Shown here one piece after another: positions 1 through 12,296 of a stretch of 64,000 nt of DNA. This DNA comes from Liopterus haemorrhoidalis (Eukaryota > Arthropoda > Insecta > Coleoptera > Dytiscidae): assembly GCA_963971575.1 (NCBI GenBank), contig OZ020611.1, positions 224,122,260-224,186,259 on the forward strand. Reading direction: 5' to 3'. The notes beneath the pieces are model-generated. The model was not told the DNA's origin. It did not search any database and saw nothing but the letters and a program-made list of their open reading frames with translations. The translations under genes were made by a program, and so were the position numbers. Within the stretch, counting starts at the first letter, position 1, and each line of letters begins with the position of its first letter.

Positions 1-81
1 GGGGCTCAAGTCGGACTTGAGCTCCACCCAAGAGCTCGAAAAATACGTGGTTTTGACGTGTTTTTGTCAAAATATGATGAT

Positions 82-645
82 TATTACCGACCGCCAACAT
101 ATATAAGGGAGGTATTGTGATCATACCGATTTTGACATTTCGAGATTTCGATGGATCTCCACGAATTGAAGTCCCTACATAACGTTTTGACTATTTTTAG
201 CATGATGTCTGTCGGTCTGTCTGTCTGTCCGTCTGTCCGTCTGTCTGTCTGTCTGTCTGTATGTCTGTCTGTCCGTCCGTCTGTCTGTGTACACGTGCAG
301 AGCAAATTCGGCTAAAAGGATTTTTATGAAACTTCATATTTAATAAAATATTTCAAAACAGAAAAATATTTCGAAAAAAATTATTTACCGAAATTTGCCA
401 TAAAAGCAATAACTGACAACCTTTATTTGAGATATTTTTTGATAAAAGGAAAAATTTTGAAAAATTTTTCGAAATTTTTTTTAAGTATCTATTTTTTCAT
501 ACTTATATGTAACGTTTCCATGGTCATGATAAATAATATCTCTGTTAGAAAATATTAGGCCAAGTTATTTCTACTCTGCTGCTAGAATGTATTTTATACA
601 AGTACTTTGTGATGGCGGTCGCTCCTGTGGTGGCCACAGCTGATT
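82..645 (-). repeat. Family B interspersed repeat, long copy
   Basis: Reverse-oriented copy of a repeat also present at 33172-33713 and partly at 13258 and 33975. Read on the minus strand it starts near an AGCTGTGGCCACC motif, runs through a conserved AT-rich body, reaches a (GACA)n-type tract (about 205-290), and ends with a short hairpin (GGTAT/ATACC) and a GGCGGTCGGTAAT terminus. The tetranucleotide tract plus terminal hairpin resembles Helitron-derived HINE/DINE elements. That assignment is an inference; no protein is encoded. Confidence 0.7.
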
Positions 646-649
646 TTTT

Positions 650-800
650 TTTTAGGTTATCACTTGTATTTTGTAAGTGACGATCTTTTCTTTTAGATCG
701 TCACTCGTATTTTGAAAGTGAGGACCTTTTTTTTAGGTCATCACTTGTATTTTGCAAGTGAAGCCCTTTTTTGTTTTAGGTTATCACTCGTATTTTGAAA
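650..800. repeat. Tandem repeat, about 42-bp unit, four copies
   Basis: Units begin near 650, 691, 731 and 774. Each carries TTTTAGG(T)ATCACTTGTATTTTG followed by AAGTGA, so each unit can form a TCACTT/AAGTGA hairpin. Related units occur at 34.63-34.69 and 30.88-30.96 kb. It abuts the family B copy. Confidence 0.75.
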
Positions 801-1169
801 AATAAAGTTCATTTGATCAGCAGTTGTTCCCGAGTAATTTTCCGACTCCTACCCTTTAAAACCATTTCATCTTTTGAGAACCCCCCCAGATTTTAAAAAT
901 TCGTTTAACTCGTGTACCAACTTTGCCGCTGAAAACTTATGTTGTCACTGATAATTTCAAAAAAATGCGTTATATATGAACGGAAAACACGGATATTGTT
1001 TTCCACGAGCGCACAGATATCATTATTACGACTAAACCGATTTTAATACAACATAGCCGAAACCTGACAAGATGATAAAGTTACAGATAGAAAAAATGCG
1101 AGATAGACAGAAAGGCGTTGCCTTTTATTAGAGTTTTGTATGTATGACCAGCAAAAAACCCTTATAACG

Positions 1170-1296
1170 CAGTGGCGTAGCGTGGGTTTCACCCGCCAGG
1201 GCGGGCGCCAATTTGGCCGCCCCCTTATTTAGGTATTTAAATACAAAAGGCTCCAAAATTTACAGAATTTTCCGCCCCCGCTACGCTACGCCACTG
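1170..1296. mobile_element. Short TIR MITE (CAGTGGCGTAG family)
   Basis: Starts CAGTGGCGTAGCGTGGG and ends with the matching CGCTACGCTACGCCACTG. It sits at the end of a family A 3' fragment (about 1128-1169). I could not identify a clean 8-bp duplication. The TIR type is typical of hAT MITEs. Confidence 0.6.
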
Positions 1297-3395
1297 CCGT
1301 TATTCCGTCGGCCCGTCCTCCGATTTTTTCGAAATTTCGCCAACGCCAGGAGGAAGGTTTGACACGTAAGTGACGAAAATTTCGTTTTTCTGCGACAACC
1401 GGGAGCCGAGATACGATTTTGTCAAAATAATAGAAAATAATGTCTCTTGGATATCAATTGCCGCTTGATTAGGTATAGATGAACGCAGGGAAGCGTTGAG
1501 CTTGCGGGGTGCAGGGGCACTCGCTCCCAACACAACAGCACTGCACAACAGCAACTCCTAACCCCGCGGCCAAATCAAAACCATAAAGATGCACATCAAC
1601 GAATTTTAATGAAAACAATAAAATAAAAATTATTACCCTATGCTTCGAACTAGAATATAAAATTAGAAAAGCAATTCGTTTTATACTACTAATATGATTG
1701 AAAATTTTATAATTTATAGTGTTTCACAAAAATAAAACACATTACTGGCGCCCACTAGCGCCTCTTTATTGCTGGCGCCTGGGGAGGACCGCTCCCTCCC
1801 GATTTTAAACGATTTTTTCCAAAAATGTACTAAAAAAATCACTGTTGCCCCCCCCCCCTCCTTAACCCAAAGGAAATATTGTAGTTTTTGTGTTTTTTGA
1901 CAAAATTAATTATTTTTTTAATTCATGGCTAAATTATCCCTAATAATGTTATGAATTTTTTATATTTATGGCCAAGGTAGTGTTTGTCTTTTTTGTAATT
2001 AAAAATATAATAAAAAACATTATAATATTTAACAGATGAGAACCGATATCATATATGTAGACGTACTCTACGTACACTACGTACTATCACACTACACTCT
2101 ACACCGTAGAGTGTAGTGTTTAGTTATTTTATTATAATATTATACGTTGTGACTCAACCTATCGTTTGAATTATTTTATATTTTGTTTTGAAGGTATCAA
2201 AGAGGAATAAATCATTTATAGTAATGAAATACTTATAAAATAAATAACTTATTGTTAAGAGTGAGAAACAAGTTTTTGAAATTGAAAAAAAATAAGCCAT
2301 TTATCTGTATAGTTCTTACTGATTTAATGAAACCTTTGATTTCTCATATTTCTTCTTCCTAAACTAATGAATCAAATTCAGAACTTCTGGGTTGAAGCTA
2401 ACTGTAGGATTCATTAAAGTAATAGCAAAAGTAATTCTTTTTATTATAAACGAAAATTAAGAAATATTTGTTTAGCACATATGAATTTTTATTTTGGTCA
2501 CATTGTCATATCAAAATTATTCCATTGTAAGTATGTCTTCCATGTTTATACATTCGAAAAAATGTGAAACAATTAATACACACGCGATCCGCATGCAAAT
2601 AGTAGGTACTTGAAAGTTAACGGTATTATTCGCAACAAGTTGTCACTAAGTACACAACACTAAACAAGTTAACAGAAGTTTCCATTCGTAGATTTTTATT
2701 GAACTATAATGTTAACTACTGTATAAATTGTACTTGGATATTCAGAGCGAGTTCTAGAGCATGGCCGGAGAAAAGGACTGGTAAAAAGGAGCGTAAAACA
2801 TATTTATGACACTTTAATAGATGTTAATTACTAAGAATTCTAAATTATGGATATCTAAAATGGTTTTCTGATACAAAGTTGACGGAAGATATTCCGCGAA
2901 ATAAAGATTTCTCATTTCAAGAAACAACTGGATAGAAAATAGAGAGTTTTGCAACGTAGTTTATTCAAATTACTTAGTCATTTTCATACACCACAGGGGG
3001 TTATGGATTTAAAAAGATTTTATAATGATATTTTTGAGTGAAGGATATAAATATTCGTCATCAACAATCGTGCATGGGTGTTCGCAGAGTCGTGGCAATG
3101 TTTTTGGCGCCCTTGGCAAATACTTAATAGCGCCCTTTTTTATTTTATTCAAGGAATATCATTTTTATTTTAATAGGCAGGTGGGTGAAAATACAAGTGA
3201 TGACCAAAACAAAACCGAATGATGGCGCCGTTCAGGCCTCGCACCCCTGGCACTTGCCCCGATACCAGGGCGTTGCTACGGTTCTGGGTGTTCGTCTTCA
3301 CATCATGACAAAGGTTGCAACTAATCACCAAATGGTGATTGCAATTAGTTGAGGCCCAAAAAACAGATATCACCTTCAATTTTATTAATATAGAT
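1297..3395. other. No gene recognised
   Basis: Mostly AT-rich unique-looking DNA. A GC-richer patch at 1300-1560 is open on the minus strand for 84 codons, but it lacks any recognised domain and sits among repeats. A strong hairpin lies at 2089-2119. Confidence 0.4.
2089..2119. other. Perfect 14-bp stem hairpin
   Basis: ACACTACACTCTAC is followed by a 3-nt loop (ACC) and its exact complement, inside a run of CGTAC/CTAC-type repeats (2061-2100). No neighbouring gene explains it. Confidence 0.7.
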
Positions 3396-3966
3396 CAGGG
3401 CATCTTAAACTGGTGGGCCGCGAAAGCCTCGAATATAACACTTGTTATTTTTTTTGTTATTTAAAAAGGATAAGTAGCTTTAACTTTCATACTACACAAA
3501 TATTATTCTTCATTGTAAATAGATTATTGAATGACTTAGCGTAAAAAAATATATGTACACAGAAAAACACATTATTTTAGATTGATTCCTTTTTATTTGT
3601 CAACATAGACTCCTTTTAGCTCGATACACTTCGCCCAGCGTTTCTTCAACTTTTTCAAGCCATCCAAAAAGTAAGATTCCGAAAGGCGTTATAAAATAGG
3701 CATATGTTTATGATGCCTCTTCGTTCAACGTGAATCTTTTTCCGGCGAGTCATTTCTTCATGTTTGAAAACAGCAAAAAGATGCTGTGGGCCTAATCTGG
3801 TGAATAAGGAACAATTTAAAGCGTAATTCATGCATTTTGGCCATCAACCACACGATTGCGTTTATTCTGCACTGTGGGTAAACACGGGACATCTTGCCGA
3901 TATTTTTTTCATACAGAATTTTTCGTGCAAAATTGAAACTCTGGAGTCATGTGATATGCTTGTGGC

Positions 3967-5271
3967 TAGGGATTGTATACCGGTTTACCGGTTAACCGGT
4001 AAATTGACAAAAAAACGTTCGGTAAATTTACCGGTAAATTACAAAAATTTACCGGTAGTAAAAAAAGGTATAAAATATACCTAATTATTAATTTTATGGT
4101 AGATATTTTTTGTGTAATTTTAAATTATTTTGGGTATAAGAGCCGCTGTAAATCGTACAGAAACCGCCAGGTAGCATATGAATGTGAATTGTGCTCTGCA
4201 GTCTGCACGCTGCAGTTTTTTGTGATTTTTAAAAGTTTAAAATCGTTACAATCAACCTTTTTCTTAAAGAGTAAGTAAATATCTTCTTTTTACTTGCCCG
4301 GCCTTAATATATAAGAGGCAAGAATTGTAATCGCGAAAATTTTCGATGTCGAGATTTTGACTGATGACCACGTTTCATGGTCCAGGGAATCCAAAAAAAC
4401 TATTTTCGAAGTGCCGTCCGTATGTGTGTGGCTGTGTGTGTGTCTGTGTGTATACACGATAACTCAAAAACGGTTTAACTTAAAGAGCTAGTTCTGGTAC
4501 TAAAAAATTCTCCTAATAATTGGGAAGAACCCAATTGTTTTTTATTAAAATGCGAAACTGGAAACGGAAGTTATTAAACTTTAAAACTTAAAAAAATTCG
4601 TAACTAGTAAACCAAGCCTTGGACAAAAATTTGTATACGACATAATTTGATGTATTTTTGAAGATTTACCTAAATATACTTTTAAATTTTTTTTTGTAAT
4701 TTTTTTTTTATTATTATTTTTTTTATGGGAGAGCAAGTCTAGCGGAGGTCTACCTTCGCCATTGGTTTAATATTGAAAAATAATAATATATAAATATTTC
4801 ACGTATCTTTTAAATTAATAGCAATTTTGAATACACCACATTATGACAGGACACTAAACTAATGCAATATTATTGTAAAATAACATTAAAATTTGAACCT
4901 TAAATAAATCTTTTACTTCTAATAACTGTTTAAAATAATTAAATACAAATATTTAATACAAGATTCTAATATTATGCCTTAAGATTGTGCAAAATACATA
5001 TTGGTAATCAATAAAATGGTTTTAGGTAATAAGTACTATATATTATTTTTGTTGTATTTTTATTTTTCTGTATTATTTTAATTCTGTTTCAAAAGTTATA
5101 GTTTCTTTAACTTAAAAAATATGAAATGGAAATCAAAATGACTTATATTTTTATCACCTTAATTTTATTTTTCAAGAAAAAAAAATCGGTAAATTACCGG
5201 TAAACCGGTAATTTAATTTTCATTTACCGAATTACCGGTAAATGAAAAAGTCGGTAAATTTACAATCCCTA
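3967..5271. mobile_element. hAT-type non-autonomous element nested in mariner relic
   Basis: Starts TAGGGATTGTA and ends TACAATCCCTA. It is flanked by a perfect 8-bp duplication CTTGTGGC (3959-3966 and 5272-5279). Subterminal regions are rich in ACCGGTAAA-type iterons (3978-4060 and 5185-5250). The interior holds another repeat with a TG-rich tract (4425-4450). No transposase is seen. Confidence 0.88.
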
Positions 5272-5380
5272 CTTGTGGCCTCAACTAGTTAGTGCACTTT
5301 GACTCGTCGATCACTCAAGACGATATCGTGGATTTTATCAATAATTTCTGGCATAGTCACTTCAAGTGGACGTCTCGAAC

Positions 5381-5689
5381 CAGGGCCGCCCCTAGCATTT
5401 GCGGGGCCTGGGGCAAAACTGGAATTGCGGGGCCCCAAAACTGGATTTGCGGGGCCCCATCTATACATATATTGAATAACGATATTTTCTTTAATACTAT
5501 TAATTATTAACAAAATACACATACTTATATTCAATGAAAATATAAATTTTTTCCAACTATTTATGAAACTTGGAATTATATTTTTAATGTATTTTATTAT
5601 ATTATTACTTGACGGTCGAAGCGCGGGGCCCTCAAAGGCGCGGGGCCTGGGGCAGGTGCCCCACTTGCCCCCGCCTAGGGGCGGCCCTG
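5381..5689. mobile_element. hAT MITE nested in mariner relic
   Basis: Perfect 15-bp termini CAGGGCCGCCCCTAG/CTAGGGGCGGCCCTG are flanked by a perfect 8-bp duplication TCTCGAAC (5373-5380 and 5690-5697). Subterminal GCGGGGCC repeats are present. It splits the mariner N-terminal domain. Confidence 0.92.
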
Positions 5690-6239
5690 TCTCGAACGAT
5701 GATCATCACTTGTGGATGTAGTTTAAACATGGTCATGTTTAAACTCATCCACTCAATTGTAATCAGTTTTAAACGCTGGTGCAGATGTGCCATGAACTTC
5801 ATCCAACTCGCCTTTTATTTCCTTCGGTGTTTTGCCTTTCAAATGAAAGTGTTTAATCACTGCACTAAACTCGTTTTTTTCCATTGTTCCAAAATAACAA
5901 AACTGTTCGTCTCAATCGATTGTAAAAATGAAACCACGCAAAGGATATGGCTGTAAATTTGACAGCAGTCTATTGACATCTAGTACTTTTCAGAAACAAA
6001 CTTGTTTCCGATACTACTAGCGCGTTCTCTTGGATTTCCTAAGAACTTATTGACCTACCATCGTATATTTGAAACAAAAAAAATAATTTTTTTATCCAAG
6101 CTATCGTGGGCTATCGATTAGTGATGCAGGAGAGCCGCGACATCAAAAAGTTTAAGAAGCACTGATATAAATGATAGATAAGAAGAAAGTATTAGTTTAT
6201 TAAGATAGTTGAAAAAAGGGAGCAGGTTCACATTTCATC

Positions 6240-7815
6240 GGCTCTGAGCGTTTTTGTGGACTGCATTTTTTTTTAACTTTTTTTGCCGCATATGTCAAAA
6301 TTTTAGACCGTAACTGTAAAGTGACCATATATTTCTGATTTAAGGCTAAAAATATATAAGACCACAAACATATAAACAAAACCTTTTAAAAAAATTTCTC
6401 CAAAATTTTGAAATTGTGATTAAAAAAATGTAATTCAGATTTTAGCCAAAATATAATTTTAAGCTAATTTTAAGATGAGATTATGAAAAAAAATATTTAA
6501 AAAAATTATGCTTTTCTAGTTTTTGTGTCACAGCCAATGTTTCAATAAATTCGGAGAAAAAATTTTTTGCTTAAGAATCACGTTTTTTTCGATTTTTTGC
6601 CATTTTTAAGGGTTTTGGATTGATTACTGCCCATCAAAACCTAATAATTGGTTAGTAAAAGCCCAATTTTGTTTTAAACTATACAATGTAGGAGAATTTT
6701 AAAAATTCAAACCGTATATTTCTATACCTAACCATTTTTCATCAACCTTTCCAAAAAAAAAAAAAAATAAAATAAAAAAAAGAAAAATTTTCAAAAAGAT
6801 TTGTTGTTTCAAAATACGGTTACAAGTCAATTAAGACCTCAAGATTTCAAAAATTTCAACCTCAGTTCTTTTTCACATTTCGTTTTTGAGATACGTCCAT
6901 GCGAAGATGAAAATTTCTATAAATCACACCATATTAAAATATGTAATAATTTTAAAATACGGAAAAGGAATAAGGCGTAAAATATTTTCTAGACTTAATA
7001 AACTACGAAGAATCCAAACATTCTAACTTCAGGTCGTTTTCTCTAACAGTTTTTGGGTTGTGATTTTTTTAATTCACAATTTTCACAAATAATGTAAATT
7101 ATGCCATTAAAAAATTAAAAGCCAATTGTATTGATCTATGACCAAAAATACATAATTATACAAATTTCCAATAAAATCAGAGACAAAAAAAATTGCTTAA
7201 AAATCACCATTTTTATCCAACGATTTCGTCCATTTTCAAGGGTTTTAGATTACTACCCATACATAACTTAATAATTGGTTTATTACATGCCGATTATTTT
7301 TTTAGACTAAACAATGTAGGTATATTTAAAACCGCAGATTTTTATTCTTATCCATTTATTAATTAGGTTTTATCAAAATATTAAAAAAAAAAAAAAATGA
7401 AGAGAAAATTTTCAAATATTTTTGTTTAAAAATTTGTGTACAAGTCAATTAGGACCTCAAGATTTCAAAATTTGCAACCGCAGATCTTTATCGTATTTCG
7501 TTTTGGAGAGAAAAAATTTCTATAAATCACGCCATATTAAAATTTGTCATAATATTAAAATACGGAAAACAGATAAGGCCTTAAATTTTTTCTAGACTAA
7601 ATAAACTACAAGGAAACCAAAAATTCTAGCCTCAGGACGTTTTCTTTAATCATTTTTTTATTGTGTTTTTTTTTTCTTCAGAATTTTCCCAAATTATGTA
7701 AACAATGTCATTTAAAAGAATTGTCGTAACCTCCAAACGCGTTAAACGATTAAGACCCCAATATTTTTCTAGGATAAATAAACTACGGAGAGTCAAAAAT
7801 TTTAACCTCAGGTCA
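6240..7815. repeat. Long-period tandem repeat, about 618-bp spacing
   Basis: The same ordered landmarks recur: CAAGTCAATT followed by an ACCTCAAGATTTC block at 6823 and 7441, and TAATAATTGGTTAGT/TTTATT-type and CTAGACT blocks at similar offsets. The spacing at the anchor is 618 bp. Related shorter-period units occur at 24.56-25.83 kb. The sequence is AT-rich without coding potential. Confidence 0.6.
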
Positions 7816-7827
7816 GGTTGTAACTAT

Positions 7828-8152
7828 CAGAGCTGCAATAGGGGGGGGGGGGAGCACCGGCCCCTAGCGCACTAAGGAAAAGGGCGCCCCATTGCGAAAG
7901 TGAGGACTTTTTTTTTTGCTCTTCACTTGGCGAGGTAAAGACCTTTTTTTTGCTCTTCATTTGGAATTTGCGAGGTGAGGACCTTTTATTTTGCTCATTA
8001 CTTGGAATTTAGGAGGTGAGGACCTTTTTTTTGCTCATCATCTAGATTTTGGGAGGTGAGAATCTTGTTTTTGCTTATCACTTACATTTATTTGCCAAGG
8101 GCGCCAAAACGCAGTTTTGCCCCTAGCGCAAGTTTTCCTTACTGCGGCTCTG
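7828..8152. mobile_element. hAT MITE with internal tandem units
   Basis: Termini CAGAGCTGCAATAG and TACTGCGGCTCTG are flanked by a perfect 8-bp duplication GTAACTAT (7820-7827 and 8153-8160). The interior is a run of about 50-bp units (GTGAGGACC, poly-T, GCTCATCACTTGG) bracketed by GGGCGCC blocks. A G-run of about 13 lies near the left end. Confidence 0.9.
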
Positions 8153-8160
8153 GTAACTAT

Positions 8161-9278
8161 AATCATCTGAAACGTGTAGAAACCAAATATGAGACCGAAA
8201 AAATAAAAAAAAGTAGAAACGATATAGCCTCCAATTTTATTAATACAGATATAATAATATTCAGTCTTCATTTGGACTGGAAATATATTCAAAACATCAC
8301 TTTCATCCGTGTACATATTTTTGTATATAAATATCAAAAAAGGTCAATTTAAACGATTTTCTGACATAATGTTCCGAAAATACTTTTTTAAATAATTTAA
8401 TGTAGAAAATAATTGTTCACCTGTATATGTTGTTACTAATATTTTTAACCACTTTATAGGAATATATTTGGTTAAATTCCTTTTAAGAAATTGCACAAAA
8501 ACAAATGCGCTGCAATTAATATTTGTTATAGTTTGCGCGAAATTAGAAGAAAGAAGAAAGTGATCTGCGCAAAAATCGTGCCTTTGCCTCAACTATTTGA
8601 TAAAATAGGGGTGTTTCAAATGATCTTGCGTCGTGCGAAGTTTCCTCAAATACTCAGACAATACAAGCCAATGTTTTCACGTCGGGTAATATTCACGAAC
8701 GGAATCTTGTTTGCGCATTGGGGGTAGTATCTTACTTCTCTCAGCCTCTACTTTGAGCATTTTTGAAGAGTTTTATTATTGGCAATTGCCAATAATGTCA
8801 AATGAGACATTATTCCCTATTCTACTAATCTAATAATCTACATAGATTGAACTATACAAAGAGTAAAGTGCTGAACCGCAACCGCACATCCAAAATCGGC
8901 ATGCGATCCGCATCCTCATTGTCTAAATAATAAATTATCCACATCCACAGAAATCTGCCAGATATCCTCGGATATGCAGGGCTCCTCTTACAATTTTGTT
9001 GAATATGTATCATATAATAGTGTATTTGGTTATCTGGGCGTTGATTGTTATGTTTGTTTATTTGTCAAGTTTCTTGTTTGATTAGTTTTTTATTTCAATC
9101 ATTCACAACTTATAAAACTGCATTTTATAATATCTACCAATAGTTCTTCAAATCTAAACTTAAAATATAGTAAATAAATTATAAATATATAAATAAAATA
9201 GGTATATAATATAATTAAGTTATCTTAGAAAACCTTATTTCTAATAATACTCTTCAAATAATAAATAATATACAAGTC
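8161..9278. other. No gene recognised; one repeat fragment
   Basis: AT-rich sequence with no convincing coding exon. Around 8865-8987 a fragment with GCGATCCGCATCC blocks and a GCAGGGCTC end resembles the hAT element at 53647-54852. Confidence 0.4.
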
Positions 9279-9511
9279 CAATGGCGTAGGCAGGTAGGGG
9301 TTAGGAGGTTAAAACCCTCCATGAAGTCTTTTTCTGTATCACTTCAATTCGTTCTTCTTTTATTTTTCTGTTTATCACATTCACTTCAATACTTCCTACT
9401 ATTTTTTGGTCATTACGTCATTCCGCTCTCTTAAATACGATTTTTTTGCTCATTCGTTAGTGTTTTAGATTTTTTGAACTGCCCCATGAAGTCATTCTAG
9501 CTACGCCACTG
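9279..9511. mobile_element. hAT MITE (CAATGGCGTAG family)
   Basis: Begins CAATGGCGTAGGCAG and ends CTAGCTACGCCACTG. Flanks are TACAAGTC (9271-9278) and TGCAAGTC (9512-9519), an 8-bp duplication with one mismatch. Confidence 0.8.
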
Positions 9512-10041
9512 TGCAAGTCTAATTTTCTCCAAAATTTTCTGTCAATTCTTCTTTTCCACAAATAATCTGAAAAAAAAAAATTACTTTAATAGATGTTTGA
9601 TCACTCAAGACTTCATGCTCAAAAATCTACCATCTACCTTTGTTAAGTGTCAGGTTTTTTCAAGTATCTTGTACGTAATTACCCGCAGGATCTTCCATAA
9701 GATCTCCCATTTCTTCATCTTTTGCAAGGTCTTCCCGTGAGTAAATTAATAAAATATTTTAAAGATATGTATTCAGTAAATTACCGTTATAAGATATTTA
9801 TACCTACATAACATCTGTCATTTGTGAATATAATTAGTTTTTTATTATTAATTTAGAAATTCAGATCAAATCAAATAATATTTAGGTTATATTTCAGCTA
9901 AGTATACATAAATAATAAAACCGTAAGTATACACATCTTTCAAGTTTTTGAAAACAGATCTTTTTAAAAATTGAAACTTAATAGATGTTGACCAGTGGGA
10001 AGTTCTTCCAAAAGGTGGAAAGATAAAAGATTGGTGTAGAA
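9512..10041. other. No gene recognised
   Basis: AT-rich DNA with no repeats I could delimit and no domain-bearing reading frame. Confidence 0.4.
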
Positions 10042-10331
10042 CAGGCCTGGGCAAATAGCGGCCCGCGCTGAAATTCTATCCGGCCCGCGAAGCATATTAT
10101 AAATTATTGTGTCCTGCAAAAATATTATTGTTTGCCCAATATTCTTTTAAATTTTAATTTTTTTCATTTTTTTCCCATTTTTTTCTTTAAATTGCATAAC
10201 AAATACACGTTTTGGTTTAAAAATATTGCTTTTAAAATTTATAAAATATTCTTCGTAAAAAAACATTTAAAATTAGAAAAAAATTTTCATTCGCAATTTG
10301 GCCCGACAGCCAAAAGATTTGCCCACCCCTG
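10042..10331. mobile_element. hAT MITE (CAGGCCTGGGCAAA family)
   Basis: Starts CAGGCCTGGGCAAATAGCGG and ends GATTTGCCCACCCCTG. It is flanked by a perfect 8-bp duplication GTGTAGAA (10034-10041 and 10332-10339). The interior is A/T-rich. Confidence 0.9.
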
Positions 10332-11862
10332 GTGTAGAAGATATATAGAAAACCTGACACTTAACAAATCAAGATATACAGGGATAGATAATAGGACTAA
10401 TCGAAATTCTACGCTGATTACATGGATTTCATAACAATTCTGCCCCGTAAAACGAATTTTCTATAATTAAAAAAAATTAAATGGATGATTCGAAAAAACC
10501 CAATTCATTTTTCACCAAAATGAAGGAACTTTTAGGAATATAACGAAGAGAAAGAAAACGGGAAGACATTTATTACAGACGACAATTATTTACAATTTGG
10601 GAGGCATTGCAAAAAGATCAAAGTTTAATTTTTTACTTGAACCACGAGAACTGACTGTAAGAACTAATAAAACACATGCAACGCATGTTTGTCTAACTTG
10701 TCTCAATTCAAATAATGATCCATACATAATAATTTACGACGCTCTCGTTTAGCTGTATTTTACATTCTTATGTGCCTTGTCAATAACGTATGCCGGTGAT
10801 ACAGACAAAATATTTTGAAACATTTCAATATTGGCGTACGTTTTTCTTATTTAAAAACAATGGGTGCGTTTTGTTGCTGGCTGGTTGGAAGTACTAGAAT
10901 TGATGCGCAAGAAAACGACAATTTTGATCGTAAAGTAAACATGGAATGACATTTGCTTGGAGGTTAAGTCATACGGTTATACTTAGAACAAATAATGAAC
11001 ATATTTCACCTAAATGGATAATCTAAATAATAAATGCAGAATAAAAAAACTTTATAATTGAAACAAATATTCAAGAATGTTTTAGAACGAGTAATTGAAT
11101 TGTACATACATTTTAAGTTTAGATTTATCAATACTATATTAAAATTATATAGGTATATATTTATTTTAGGACACAAAATGAGAAAATACGTAAAAGTAAA
11201 AATTATTTTCAAACAGTAATACCAAGGTTCAGTTCTAATATGTACATTTAAAAACCAAATGAAAACAACTGCATTCAAATATTACTTTTCATCCCCACCA
11301 AACTTATTCATTTCAGTCGTTCGACCTCGAGTCATCGAATGAGTAGAATGAATAGAATGAAAATATAGTCGCAACAAAACGCATATTCTGATTAAACCGA
11401 AACCAGAATTGGCACAACAAAACGCGCCAATTGTTTCGTTCGTTACGTATTTTTAATAAATTTGTTAATTGTTACTGACTGCAATTGAAAACGGCGTGTA
11501 TATATAATTTTTATAAAATTTCTTGTTGTGAGTAACCAGTTTTATACAAAAACCATAAAAATCCATAATGTGAATCTATACAACAAACAGTACAATACAA
11601 AATTTTCCCACATTCAAATCTTCTTGCACAACCTATGTTGTAAGTTGGCAATTAATTAACAAATATCCTTTTTACTTCGAGTGATGCATTGTTGAACTTG
11701 TAGGTTCAAGTAAAAATCAATTACAATGTAGTTGGACGCTCGAATTCTTACATAAATCAACCAATTAGATACTTAAAAGGTTCGGAACAGCGTATCAGAC
11801 AGAACAATTACGTTTAAAAGGGTTAAAGCATTAAATATTCACAAACCTTAACACAATCTTCT
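10332..11862. other. No gene recognised; possible TIR element
   Basis: A weak inverted-repeat pair (AACAATGGGTGCGTTTTGTT near 10858 and the complement of AACAATTGGCGCGTTTTGTT near 11415-11435) could bound a roughly 0.57-kb element. No target duplication was identified. No coding region is recognised between it and the secreted-protein gene. Confidence 0.35.
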
Positions 11863-12264
11863 TTATGCTCCCTTCTTCACCTTAGTTTTATTTCTTCTAA
11901 TCAATTGTGGATGCTCTTGTCCAAAATTGGCACTATCCCACGCAGGGGGTCGACTTAAATCTTCATACACATAATTCGAAAAAAACCTCTGGATCAACTG
12001 CACAAAATGTTCAATAATCGGCGGAAATTTATTAACTGAATCTTTTAAATTTCCACCTTTCACAATCGGCAAAATAAAAACAGCTACATTTTTACGAATC
12101 TTTTGAAAAGCCGGTAAAGTTTTTAAATTATGAATATTTAAATTTGAAGAATTTGATATATCACTTGTATTTAAAATATTTGAGATTATATTTTCATGAT
12201 TTAAAATTACACGTGCTTGTAATATTTTTGTGAGAATAATAAGAAGAAATGTTGTTTTAAACAT
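11863..12264 (-). CDS. Secreted orphan protein, 133 aa
   Basis: Single uninterrupted frame starting at ATG 12264. The first 18 or so residues (MFKTTFLLIILTKILQA) are a basic N-terminus followed by a hydrophobic core, a typical signal peptide. The mature part has an N-rich, hydrophilic stretch (about residues 24-45), a more hydrophobic centre (about 55-95, including VAVFILPIVKGG) and a basic C-terminus with RR and KK pairs. There is no transmembrane helix beyond the signal and no family that I recognise. Support that it is a real gene: a TATA box and TCAGTC initiator lie the expected distance apart upstream, giving a 5' leader of about 35 nt. No intron is needed, and no AATAAA was found close downstream. 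It could be a secreted peptide precursor, but that is speculation. Confidence 0.6.
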   Translation of the reverse strand: MFKTTFLLIILTKILQARVILNHENIISNILNTSDISNSSNLNIHNLKTLPAFQKIRKNVAVFILPIVKGGNLKDSVNKFPPIIEHFVQLIQRFFSNYVYEDLSRPPAWDSANFGQEHPQLIRRNKTKVKKGA

Positions 12265-12296
12265 TTTGAAACCAGTCAGCTGGAAAGTAAATTTTC

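Larger units (their letters stand above)
3593..5884 (-). pseudogene. Mariner transposase relic, internally deleted and interrupted
   Basis: Minus-strand translation begins at 5884 with MEKNEFSAVIKHFHLKGK and continues through the helix-turn-helix region (EIIDKIHDIVLSDRRVKV at about 5297-5350). It then jumps to the C-terminal part: SPD near 3799, a GKRFT motif, and WAKCIELKG near 3610, ending with a stop at 3593-3595. The central catalytic region with the first two aspartates is missing, and several stops and shifts are present. Two hAT elements (3967-5271 and 5381-5689) interrupt the reading frame. A mariner-like TIR (TAGGTCAATAAGTTC on the minus strand) lies near 6056; the other end was not found. 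The family assignment is strong, and no activity is possible. Confidence 0.85.
3396..6164. mobile_element. Outer hAT-type element containing nested transposons
   Basis: Termini are CAGGGCATCTTAAACT and the complementary AGTTTAAGAAGCACTG. The flanks are ATATAGAT (3388-3395) and ATATAAAT (6165-6172), an 8-bp duplication with one mismatch. The body is almost entirely a mariner relic carrying two further hAT insertions, so the hAT termini are the oldest layer. Confidence 0.6.

Noticed and set aside
1300..1554. 84-codon minus-strand frame with a signal-peptide-like start
   Set aside because: It lies between repeats, has no recognised domain or promoter, and the GC-rich sequence looks repeat-derived.
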